Assembly (NCBI RefSeq): GCF_018613415.1
Contig: NZ_JAGGQG010000031.1
Coordinates: 1 to 64,000, forward strand
Direction: 5' to 3'
DNA length: 64,000 bases
DNA from: Bacillus sp. ISL-18
GTDB taxonomy: Bacteria > Bacillota > Bacilli > Bacillales > Cytobacillaceae
Part shown: positions 36,923-45,015 of the stretch, one piece after another
Layout of the letters: each line of letters begins with the position of its first letter
How positions within the stretch are numbered: the first letter of the stretch is position 1
The notes under the pieces: generated by a model
Databases searched by the model: none
What the model saw: the letters and a program-made list of their open reading frames with translations, nothing else
Told to the model about the DNA's origin: nothing
Translations under genes and position numbers: made by a program

Positions 36923-37840
36923 ATGATTAAGAAGGCTTTAACTAAATCGACTGACTTACTTATCCTTGATTAATTAATTACACGAATGAATTTATCCAAG
37001 GATGACAAGCAAAATTTCGAAAACTTAAAAAGAGGCTATGAGGGTGAGGTGATTTTCAATGGGATGACGGAAAAACTTGAATGTGATTGTCTTATTTTAA
37101 ATGGGTTACTACTTGAGATCAACCATACAAAATTCCAAATTGATTCATTGATCATCATGCAACAGCTTATTTACCTAAACGAAGTGAAAAACTTTGAAGG
37201 TGACTACTTCTATGAAAATAAGAAGTTCTATTCTATAACTGAAAAAGAACGGAAAGACCCCCTACTCCAATTGGACCGCTGTTCTTCTCTCCTCCGCCAA
37301 TTGCTCCAATATCTTGGATATCCTATACCAATTGAACCTTGGGTTGTTCATATCAATCCTGAATTTTCCTTATATCAAGCCCCACGGAATGAGCAACTTG
37401 TTCTCCCAACACAAGTTAAACGCTATTTAAATAAAATAAACACTACCCCATCGAAATTAACTAGTAAGCACGAACGGCTTGCCGATCAACTACTCTCCCT
37501 TCATATTGTTAAGTCGCCCTATTCTAATTTGCCAGCTTATACTCATGATCAATTAAAAAAGGGAATCGTTTTTCAAGTATGCCATTCTTTTATGGTTTTT
37601 CTACGCGGCAAATACTGTGTCTGTGGGGAATGCGGTCATGAAGAGGAGGTGGAATCAGCTGTATTACGGCAAGTGGCACAGTTACGGCTTCTTTTTCCAG
37701 ACCGAAAGATCACAACCAGTACAATCCATGATTGGTGTCAGGTTGTGGAGTGTAAGCGGAGATTAAACCGGATTCTTGAGAGAAACTTTAATTTGATTGG
37801 GGAGCGTCATGGGTTTATTATGAGTGATACTTTAGTTTGA
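36923..37840 (+). pseudogene. NERD-domain (nuclease-related) protein with an in-frame TAA near the N-terminus
   Basis: A conserved NERD region starts near KRGYEGEVIFNGM and continues with LILNGLLLEINHTKFQIDSLII and LNEVKNFEG, then a zinc-knuckle-like CVCGECG. An ATG at 36986 opens 284 codons but has no ribosome binding site. Upstream in the same frame, ATG at 36923 with GGAAGTGGAAG codes MIKKALTKSTDLLILD, then TAA (36971-36973), then LITR into the ATG at 36986. NERD proteins normally have such a leader (I recall KxxxxPLELxxLExLLxR-type starts), so CAA or GAA to TAA is likely. Expression from 36986 is possible. Confidence 0.6.
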
Positions 37841-37880
37841 TTGATTGGCTGGGAGTACTTCAAGAAAATTTGATTATTTT

Positions 37881-38166
37881 GTTCAATAGGTGTTCCGCTA
37901 TTGGACATTTTTTCTCTCAAATTAGAAGTTTTGTCCTTTAGAACCCCTCTATTGGACAATTTCTTAAGCGGGGAAACTTTTTTGTCCAATAGGACTCTGC
38001 TATTGGACATTTTTTTCTTCAAATCAGAAGTTTTGTCCTTTAGAACAGCTCTATTGGACAATTTCTTAATCAGGGGTACTTTTTTGTCCAATAGAACTCT
38101 GCTATTGGACATTTTTTTCTTCAAATCTGAAATTTTGTCCTTTAGAACCGCTGCTATTGGACAATA
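37881..38166. repeat. Tandem array of a 102-bp repeat built from two ~51-bp palindromic halves
   Basis: GCTATTGGACAT recurs at 37897, 37999 and 38101, an exact period of 102 bp, about 2.8 copies. Each unit holds the perfect inverted repeat TGTCCAATAG...CTATTGGACA (7-nt loop) and a half-similar second arm pair (GTCCTTTAGAAC...CTCTATTGGACAA). Because 51 is a multiple of 3, several frames stay open on both strands and encode spurious 17-residue periodicities. The family also occurs at 15055-15212. Confidence 0.9.
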
Positions 38167-38400
38167 ACTGCCTTAACTCCACATAACTTGTCTAAATAAT
38201 ACCCTTTTTCAAAAAAACAAAGCCCGTCAATTCGCTAAATCATGCACGTTTCTTATTTGAACAGGATACCTATAGTTCCTAATCAAGTCTTTCCAAAGCA
38301 GACAAATATTCTTTTATCTTTCGGTTATAAAATCCAATTACCCCCATTAAAATTAATTTATACAAAGTATTAAAAAATCTTATACATTCATGGAGAATTT
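38167..38400. other. Upstream region of the LysR gene
   Basis: AT-rich sequence with no gene. It must hold the LysR promoter; TGGAGAA precedes the ATG at 38401. I see nothing else to call. Confidence 0.3.
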
Positions 38401-39288
38401 ATGAATTTAACGAAACTTGAAGCATTTATTTTAGTTATTGAAAAGAAAAGTTTTTCCGAAGCAGCCATCGCTCTTAAAAGTTCTCAACCGGCGACCAGTT
38501 TAAAAATTAAGAGTTTAGAAGAAGAACTGGGGCTAGACCTCTTAGACCGAGGAAGTTCGGGCATCCAGCCGACGGCAGCAGGTATGCTTGTTTACCAAGC
38601 CTCCAAAGAGATGGTACAGCGCTGGCGGAGGCTTGAAGATGACCTCCGTGCCTTTGAAGATACCTTGACAGGAACCCTAACCATCGGAGCCAGCACCATC
38701 CCTGGAACTTACCTGGTCCCAAGCTGGGTTAAAAAATTCCGAAGTCTCTATCCGAACGTAGCGGTGACCATTGAGATTAGCGATTCCAAAGAGGCTCTTA
38801 GAAAACTTCAGAATCAGCTCGTGGATGTCTGTATTACCGGACTGCCTTCTGAATCGAAAGCACTTAGCTATAAACAGGTTTCCTCTGATGCCTTAGTATT
38901 AATTGCCCCCTATCACCATCCATTGGGGCTTTCTAATGAGCCGACTTTTGAGCAAATTAAACAGTTTGATTTTGTGATTAGAGAGGAGGGTTCTGGTACC
39001 CGAAAGGTTATGGAAGATTACCTATCAATCCATTCCCATTCCCCTTCACTTTCTGATTTAAACCCTGTTGTATCCATCGGAAGTACTGAAGCCGTCATTG
39101 CTGCGGTAGAAGCAGGACTTGGGATTAGTTTTGTTTCGAAACTAGCAGCCGTGCCAGCTGCCAAAGCAAAGCGGATTCAAATTATTGAAAAATTCGAGCC
39201 CTTCCAACGAAATTTTTATTTTACCACTCTTAGTGATGCGAAAGATCGTCCGATTATCAAAGAATTTTCCGAAATAATAGGATCCTAA
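38401..39288 (+). CDS. LysR-family transcriptional regulator (CysL/YwfK-like)
   Basis: The 295-residue protein has the LysR winged helix-turn-helix at residues about 3-60 (FSEAAIALKSSQPATSLKIKSLEEELG) and a periplasmic-binding-like effector domain. The effector domain resembles regulators of sulfur metabolism such as CysL (by general memory). It lies 17 nt upstream of an ECF S component and a TudS-like desulfidase gene in the same direction, so it is likely their activator. Confidence 0.9.
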   Translation: MNLTKLEAFILVIEKKSFSEAAIALKSSQPATSLKIKSLEEELGLDLLDRGSSGIQPTAAGMLVYQASKEMVQRWRRLEDDLRAFEDTLTGTLTIGASTIPGTYLVPSWVKKFRSLYPNVAVTIEISDSKEALRKLQNQLVDVCITGLPSESKALSYKQVSSDALVLIAPYHHPLGLSNEPTFEQIKQFDFVIREEGSGTRKVMEDYLSIHSHSPSLSDLNPVVSIGSTEAVIAAVEAGLGISFVSKLAAVPAAKAKRIQIIEKFEPFQRNFYFTTLSDAKDRPIIKEFSEIIGS

Positions 39289-39305
39289 ACAAGGAGGAGT
39301 ATAGA

Positions 39306-39881
39306 ATGAAAACAAGCAAGACACTGATCTTAACCTACTCAGCATTGGCGATAGCACTGAACGTTATCTTAGGCACTGTCGTCTCTTCACTGAAAATCCC
39401 GCTATTGTTCCTCGATACCATTGGAACCGTCCTTATTGCTGTGTTGTTCGGTCCATGGTGGGGAGCATTGGCCGGCGCTTTAACTAATATGGTTCTTGGC
39501 GTTACAACCGAACCATCTGCGATCTTCTTTGGGCTTGTCAATGTTGCCATTGCATCGGTTGCAGGATACATGGGGAAAAGGTTTGATTTTAGAAAATGGT
39601 ACATTGCCTTACTCACCGGAATTGTATTATCCATTATTGCTCCGCTTATCGGAACGCCAATTGCCGTGGCGGTCTATGGAGGATTAAATCGAAGCGGTAT
39701 GGACCTAGTCGTCTTATGGCTGCGTTCTGCTGGAGAAAGCGTGTTTGCCTCGACATTTATTTCAAGGATTACTGGGAACTTTATGGATAAAATTATTACC
39801 TGCCTGCTGGTTGCGTTTATGGTTTCCCGTCTGCCAAATTTCTCAAAAATGATAAATAAGGGGAAAAGTAATGCAGCGTAG
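39306..39881 (+). CDS. ECF transporter S component (CD3073 type)
   Basis: The 191-residue protein has about five to six hydrophobic helices and the LysR-linked order found for CD3073-type putative ECF S components, including GTVLIAVLFGPWWGALAGALTNMVLG, which is typical of S components. It would bind a small molecule and work with shared EcfA/A'/T subunits encoded elsewhere; these are not in the window. AAGGAGGAG precedes the ATG. Its 3' end overlaps the next gene by 11 nt. Confidence 0.82.
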   Translation: MKTSKTLILTYSALAIALNVILGTVVSSLKIPLLFLDTIGTVLIAVLFGPWWGALAGALTNMVLGVTTEPSAIFFGLVNVAIASVAGYMGKRFDFRKWYIALLTGIVLSIIAPLIGTPIAVAVYGGLNRSGMDLVVLWLRSAGESVFASTFISRITGNFMDKIITCLLVAFMVSRLPNFSKMINKGKSNAA

Positions 39882-40338
39882 CAAAAAGATTTTAATCGTC
39901 TCTCATTGCATTTTAAATCAGAATACGGTTATTGAAGGTGAAGCCCGGGCAGAAGGCGCCGTCCTTTCAGCAGTTGAGTGGGCCCTAAAACAAGGATTCG
40001 GATTTCTTCAGCTTCCCTGTCCGGAATTTACCTTCCTTGGTTTAGACCGGCCATCAATGACCTATGAAGAATACAATACCCCGGAATACAGGAAACATTG
40101 CAGGGAAATCTTACTCTCGATCCTTCTTCAGGCACAAGATTATGTTAATAACGGGTACGAGATTATGGGCTTACTAGGAATACAAAGCAGCCCATCTTGT
40201 GACCCGATAAGAGGAATTTTCATGGAAGAACTGAGAGCGATGTTTACCGAAAACGGTATTACCTTAAAAACACTCTGGTATTTACCGAACACAAGTGAGC
40301 CGGAATTTAAGAGTGAGGAGCATTATATTCAAAAGTAA
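39871..40338 (+). CDS. TudS-related putative desulfidase (CD3072 type, DUF523-like)
   Basis: The 155-residue protein carries three cysteines arranged as in TudS/DUF523 enzymes: Cys13 in VSHCILNQN, Cys50 in LPCPEF and Cys110 in SSPSCDP. In TudS three cysteines hold a [4Fe-5S]-type cluster that removes sulfur from thiouracil. The start overlaps the ECF S gene by 11 nt, showing translational coupling. With the uptake component next door, import and desulfuration of a thio-compound is inferred; the substrate is unknown. RBS AAGGGGAAA. Confidence 0.82.
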   Translation: MQRSKKILIVSHCILNQNTVIEGEARAEGAVLSAVEWALKQGFGFLQLPCPEFTFLGLDRPSMTYEEYNTPEYRKHCREILLSILLQAQDYVNNGYEIMGLLGIQSSPSCDPIRGIFMEELRAMFTENGITLKTLWYLPNTSEPEFKSEEHYIQK

Positions 40339-40340
40339 AA

Positions 40341-40378
40341 CAGGCCAGCCTCAAAATGGAGGCCGGCTTGTCTTTTAC
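40341..40378 (+). terminator. Terminator of the LysR-ECF-TudS cluster
   Basis: GCC-GCCTC and GAGGC-GGC arms (one mismatch) are followed by TTGTCTTTT. Confidence 0.78.
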
Positions 40379-40420
40379 TCTAGCGGTATTTTCCGGTTTT
40401 CAACTTCATTTAAAAATTTA

Positions 40421-40619
40421 ATTAAACGTTCGTTTAGTTTTTTTCCTTACTGTTATTCTTTAACTAAACGTTTGATTAGTTCTCAAAATCCCTTCCCTAT
40501 AGGCATATTTCCATCTAATCAAACGTTTAATTAGTTTTCCAGCGCTACCTTAAAAAAATCAATCAAACGTTTAATTAGTTTTCACCACCTCAAAAAGTTA
40601 ATCAAACGTTTAGTTAGTT
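40421..40619. promoter_or_regulatory. Five near-identical 19-bp palindromic sites (operator-like array)
   Basis: Sites begin at 40421, 40463, 40518, 40562 and 40601. Their sequences are ATTAAACGTTCGTTTAGTT, ACTAAACGTTTGATTAGTT, ATCAAACGTTTAATTAGTT (twice) and ATCAAACGTTTAGTTAGTT. With flanks the consensus is CTAATCAAACGTTTAATTAG, a near-perfect palindrome. Centre spacings are 42, 55, 44 and 39 bp. They fill the gap between the TudS cluster and the TetR gene at 40753, so TetR binding is one explanation. Confidence 0.8.
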
Positions 40620-40752
40620 TGAACAATCCTCCTTTGTTGGACAGGAAACTATATTGTGGCTTAGCTGTTTAAAAATGAATGTTCACAAGTCTATCACTAG
40701 AGAGAATTTTCATTGCTCTCTCAATCGTCTATAATAGGATTGGGGTGAGCAC

Positions 40753-41328
40753 ATGGCACGTGAACGCAAATTTTCAACAGATAGTTTATTTCTAATTACC
40801 AAACAAATGCTTTTAGCACATGGCTATGAAGGATTTTCATTTAGTCTTTTAGCTGACCAGTTGGAAATCTCCAGAGGAGCCATTTACAAGTATTACGATA
40901 ATAAAGAAGAACTCATCACAGATTATATGCTCTATGAAATGGAGCATTTTCTGGCAGAATTAAAGGACATTGAATCCGTAGATGGTTTTGATGCACAGTT
41001 TGACTTTTTAATAAATCTTATTTTCAAGAATTCGACCATTCCGCATATGATTGAATTAGGACGCCGCATACCCATCAACGGTAACCAAAAGGTCAAAGAA
41101 AACCACGAAAAGCTCGATAAACAACATTTAAATATGTATCAACATTTACAAGGCTTCATCTCTCTTGGCAGGCAGGAATTAAAGTTGAGAGAGACACTGC
41201 CCGATCCGTTAATACTTGGATTCATTTTTCAAACGATTATGATTCCTAATCACTTTGGAATTCCTCATTCCATATGGATTAGTTCCATTAAAGAAATGAT
41301 TCGTCATGGAATGTTAAGAAATGAATAA
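40753..41328 (+). CDS. TetR/AcrR-family transcriptional regulator
   Basis: The 191-residue protein has a TetR helix-turn-helix at about 5-55 (GFSFSLLADQLEISRGAIYKYYDNKEELI) and a helical C-domain. A TATAAT at 40731-40736 precedes GGGGTGAG and the ATG. Downstream is an MMPL transporter with palindromes in its promoter, so it probably represses that gene; the five-site array upstream could be its own control. Confidence 0.88.
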   Translation: MARERKFSTDSLFLITKQMLLAHGYEGFSFSLLADQLEISRGAIYKYYDNKEELITDYMLYEMEHFLAELKDIESVDGFDAQFDFLINLIFKNSTIPHMIELGRRIPINGNQKVKENHEKLDKQHLNMYQHLQGFISLGRQELKLRETLPDPLILGFIFQTIMIPNHFGIPHSIWISSIKEMIRHGMLRNE

Positions 41329-41357
41329 TTGACACTAGTGTCACTTTAACTGATAAT
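41329..41357 (+). promoter_or_regulatory. Promoter of the MMPL gene with overlapping palindrome
   Basis: TTGACA (41329-41334) and GATAAT (41352-41357) are 17 bp apart. The perfect palindrome TGACACTAGTGTCA (41330-41343) covers the -35 box and is a good repressor site candidate. A related half-site pair AACACAGGTGTT follows at about 41364. Confidence 0.78.
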
Positions 41358-41385
41358 TAAAGTAACACAGGTGTTTATTCTTTCT

Positions 41386-41419
41386 CCCCCTAAAGTGACA
41401 CATTTGTCACTTTAGGGGG
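41386..41419 (+). promoter_or_regulatory. 15-bp perfect inverted repeat in the MMPL leader
   Basis: Arms CCCCCTAAAGTGACA (41386-41400) and its complement (41405-41419) surround CATT. It contains TGACA...TGTCA, the half-site of the upstream palindrome, so it may be a second operator and/or a leader hairpin. There is no T-tract, so it is not a typical terminator. AAAGGAG follows before the ATG at 41444. Confidence 0.7.
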
Positions 41420-41443
41420 ACTAATTAAAAAAGGAGTAAATGT

Positions 41444-43550
41444 ATGAAAAATCTTCTCCAAGCTATTACGGACCGCGTAACAACCAGAAAAGGAATGTGG
41501 ATTACCCTTTCTGCCTGGCTAATTCTCACTATGCTTTTAGCTGTCTTTGCTCCAAGTGTAAGAGATTATGAGGTTTCCAATATTGCTTCTCTTCCCGATG
41601 ACGCAAAATCCGTCATTGCCCAAAAGAAAGTTGACCAATATTTTAAAGATAATGATGGGCTTCCGGCCATATTAGTCTTCCAAATGAAAAATGGCGAGAT
41701 CAGCCTTAGTGATCTAACGAAGCTTTTAGACCAGGTTAAAGATGAAAAAATCAAAGGAGTACAACAAGTAGTCTCCTTATCAGCATTGCCTCCTCAGGCT
41801 GCAGCTGGATTCTTCTCTTCTGACAAGACGACAGCCATCATTCCTTTAACCTTTGATTCATCTCTAGAAACAAAAGAAGTGAAAAAGTCAATTGAGGAAA
41901 TTACTAAGATTACCAACGACACAACAAAATTAAAATTGTATGTGACCGGACCGGCAGGGATTGCAACTGATACACTTGATCTTTTCTCACGTGCTGATTT
42001 AGTCCTTATCTTCTCTACAGTTGGTTTAATCCTTCTATTATTAATCATTATCTATCGCTCGCCATTGCTGGCACTCATTCCACTCCTTGCGGCAGTCTTT
42101 GTCTATGAGGTTGTGACTCAAACACTCGGTTTGATGGGAAAAGCAGGACTCGTGATGACCAGCCAAACCGTTTCGATAATGTCGATTCTTCTCTTTGCGG
42201 CGGTTATAGACTATTCACTATTTGTTTTCTTACGTTTCCGTGAGGAGCTGAAAGCATATGAAAATAAATATGATGCCATGAAAGAAGCTATGAGGAAAAC
42301 GGGTACCCCTGTATTCTTCTCAGGGGGAACTGTACTCGCGGCAATGCTTGTGTTATTTTTTGCAAAGTCCGGCGACTATCATAATTTTGCTCCTGCTTTC
42401 GCCACTACGATGCTAATTATTATGCTGGCTTCGATTACACTTGTTCCGGCCTTGTTTACCCTTTTTGGCAGGAAGTCCTTCTGGCCTAAAGTTCCAAAGG
42501 TAGGGGATTCCGCTATTAACCACCATTCCCTTTGGAGCAAAGCAGGTCGTTTTGTTGCCAATAAACCCGGTCTATCCGTTGCTGCAATCGGTATATTGCT
42601 TCTGTTAGCTGCAAGTAATATATTTAATCTTAAATATGAATTTGACACCATGAAGTCTTTCCCTAAAGATATGCCATCATGATTAGGCTATGATATTAGA
42701 GAAAAAGTTTGAAAAAGGGGAGCTGGCTCCAACAACCGTTATTTTGGAATCACCAAAGCCCGTTACTGTCGAACAACAAGAGAAATTAAAAAAGGTTCTC
42801 TCGAATCAGCCGCATGTTAGCAGTGTCCGCGTAAATAGGATAACAGAAAACCAAAAGGTGATTAACTACAGCCTGACCTTTAAGGGAAATCCATATTTCA
42901 CTTCGACCATCGATGCGATGGAAAAAGTCATTAACAAATCCGGGAAAATAATCGACAACAGTGGTTTGGTTGGAAAGCTTTATTTTGCAGGCGAAACAGC
43001 TACCAAAGTAGATGATCGCGCGACCAATAATCGCGATGTACTGGTTATTGTCCTGCTTGAGACAATCTTAATTTTTGCCATGTTAATTATCTTAACCAAG
43101 TCGTTTAAGATGCCTATTTATATGATGGGGACCATCTTAATTTCCTTCCTTGCTGCACTGGGTTTAGGTACGTTTTTAAGCAGTCTGTTTTTTGATATCA
43201 GCACCGTCAGTGACCGCGTTCCCCTTTATGCGTTCGTTTTCCTGGTAGCTCTCGGAATTGACTATAATATTATGCTAATCTCAAGATTCCAAGAGGAACA
43301 AAAGAAACATACCGTAAAGGAAGCAGTGGAAATTGCTGTTGCCAGCACAGGCGGAGTCATTTCATCGGCAGGAATCATCCTGGCTGCCACTTTTGCCGTC
43401 TTGATGACCCAGCCGATTCAATTATTATTTGTGTTCGGTTTCATTGTTGCTGTCGGAATTCTACTTGATACCTTCTTCATTAGAGGGATCTTACTGCCCG
43501 GTTTAATTGTATTACTGGAAAAAGATAAAAAACCAAGCGAGAGCAGGTAA
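41444..43550 (+). pseudogene. MMPL-family transporter, broken by a stop codon and a frameshift
   Basis: The first open segment (41444-42682, 412 aa) holds the first six-helix MMPL block and ends FDTMKSFPKDMPS at TGA. The second (42690-43550) begins LEKKFEKGELAPTT in another frame and holds the second extracellular loop and six-helix block. The MMPL family is normally continuous here (PSR-GYxILEKKF). CGA to TGA at 42680-42682 plus a loss of 2 nt (or gain of 1) near 42701 explain both breaks. MMPL/YdfJ proteins export lipids or drugs. Preceded by a TetR gene. Confidence 0.87.
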
Positions 43551-43564
43551 ATCTCGACCATTAC

Positions 43565-43604
43565 AGGTCAGTCCCTCACCTCTGAAAGACTGACCTTTTT
43601 TTAA
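43565..43604 (+). terminator. Terminator after the MMPL gene
   Basis: AGGTCAGTC/GACTGACCT arms are followed by seven T. Confidence 0.88.
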
Positions 43605-43701
43605 ATCAAATTCATGATGGGAAAGAACGGCTTAGTTTCTGGAAAATTTCGCATACTATGCTAGTATAGTCATTGATGGTAAATGAATGGAGGGAAACAA
43701 A

Positions 43702-44943
43702 GTGCTGCCTAACTTTGAAGAAAATCTACATAAATATGCAAGATTACTTGTTGCAAAAGGAATCAATGTTCAGCCTGGCGATTGGGTTAAAATGACGATT
43801 ACTGTTGACCAAGCTCCTTTAGCACGTTATATCACCAAAGAAGCCTATGCACTAGGTGCTGAAAAAGTAATTATAAAATGGTCTGATGATGAAATTAGTA
43901 AACTTAATTACTTACATCAACCTGTAGAAGTATTAACCAACATCCCTGACTACGAAATTCAGGAATCTGAAGACCATGTTTTAAATCATCGTGTAAGCAG
44001 GCTTTCGATTGTTTCAAGTGATCCTGGTTTATTAAATGAAGTGGATCCCGCTAAAATTGCTGCCTACCAAAATAAAGCCGGAAAGGCCTTCAAAGCTCAA
44101 CGTACAGCGACACAAAATGACGATTTAAAATGGACGGTTGCTTCGGCTGCCGGAGCTGGCTGGGCAGCTAAGGTCTTCCCTGACTTAGCCACCTCGGAAG
44201 AGCAAGTCGATGCCCTTTGGGACCAAATATTCAAAACCTGCCGTGTTTATGCGGATGACCCAGTAACAGCCTGGGATGAACATAAGCAGAGATTGAATGA
44301 TAAAGCAGCAAAATTAAATGAAATTCAGTTTGATGCTTTGCATTACAAAGCCCCTGGTACAGATTTGACTTTAGGCCTGCCTAAAAATCATATTTGGATG
44401 AGCGCAGAAAGCCATAATCCAAAAGGGGAAGAGTTTATCGCTAATATGCCAACTGAAGAGGTTTATACCGCACCTGATACCCACCGTATGGATGGAGTCG
44501 TACGCAGTACAAAGCCGCTTAGCTATGCTGGAACATTAATTGAAGGCATCGAGGTACACTTTAAAGACGGAAAGATCGTTGATATTTCCGCTGAAAAAGG
44601 TGATGAGACCATTAAGAAATTGGTTTTTGATAACGAAGGCGGAACCGGCTTGGGTGAAGTTGCCCTCGTTCCAGACCCATCCCCTATTTCTCAATCTGGG
44701 ATCACCTTCTTTACTACTCTATATGATGAGAATGCATCCAACCACTTAGCCATAGGGGCAGCTTATCCTACTACGATTCAAGGTGGTACAAAGATGAGTG
44801 AAGAGGAATTAATCAAAAATGGCATGAATACTTCGACTGTTCATGTCGACTTCATGATCGGTTCTGACAAGATGGATATTGACGGCATTAAACAAGATGG
44901 TACGATCGTTCCTATCTTCCGTAATGGGGATTGGGCAATCTAG
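43702..44943 (+). CDS. ampS: M29-family aminopeptidase AmpS
   Basis: The 413-residue metallo-aminopeptidase of the AmpS/thermophilic aminopeptidase T family: starts LPNFEENLHKYARLLVAKGINVQPGD and contains the metal-site segments GTDLTLGLPKNHIW, FIANMPTEEVYTAPDTHRMDG, GEVALVPDPSPIS and NASNHLAIGAAYP. The frame opens at an ATG at 43687, but GGAGGG lies 7 nt before GTG at 43702, which fits the family start. It is cytosolic and releases N-terminal residues from peptides. Single gene. Confidence 0.92.
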   Translation: MLPNFEENLHKYARLLVAKGINVQPGDWVKMTITVDQAPLARYITKEAYALGAEKVIIKWSDDEISKLNYLHQPVEVLTNIPDYEIQESEDHVLNHRVSRLSIVSSDPGLLNEVDPAKIAAYQNKAGKAFKAQRTATQNDDLKWTVASAAGAGWAAKVFPDLATSEEQVDALWDQIFKTCRVYADDPVTAWDEHKQRLNDKAAKLNEIQFDALHYKAPGTDLTLGLPKNHIWMSAESHNPKGEEFIANMPTEEVYTAPDTHRMDGVVRSTKPLSYAGTLIEGIEVHFKDGKIVDISAEKGDETIKKLVFDNEGGTGLGEVALVPDPSPISQSGITFFTTLYDENASNHLAIGAAYPTTIQGGTKMSEEELIKNGMNTSTVHVDFMIGSDKMDIDGIKQDGTIVPIFRNGDWAI

Positions 44944-44950
44944 TTTGATC

Positions 44951-44992
44951 AAAAAAAACAATCCAGTTTTATGAAGCTGGATTGTTTTTTTT
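44951..44992. terminator. Bidirectional terminator between ampS and glpD
   Basis: AACAATCCAG/CTGGATTGTT arms with runs of eight T on one side and A on the other. Confidence 0.88.
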
Positions 44993-45015
44993 GTGCCATA
45001 TTGAAAAGGGAATAT

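Noticed and set aside
37807-38124. 105-codon minus-strand frame encoding 17-residue repeats (SNSRVLLDKK-type)
   Set aside because: It lies in the 102-bp repeat, has no ribosome binding site, overlaps the 3' end of the NERD gene, and the plus strand is equally open; the periodicity follows from the repeat length.
37881-38166. CRISPR array
   Set aside because: The sequence between palindromes is itself repeated, the period is 51/102 bp with long similar stretches, and no cas genes are present.
37901-38167. 88-codon plus-strand frame in the same repeat
   Set aside because: Same reason: a repeat with a period divisible by 3, no RBS, hydrophobic low-complexity product.
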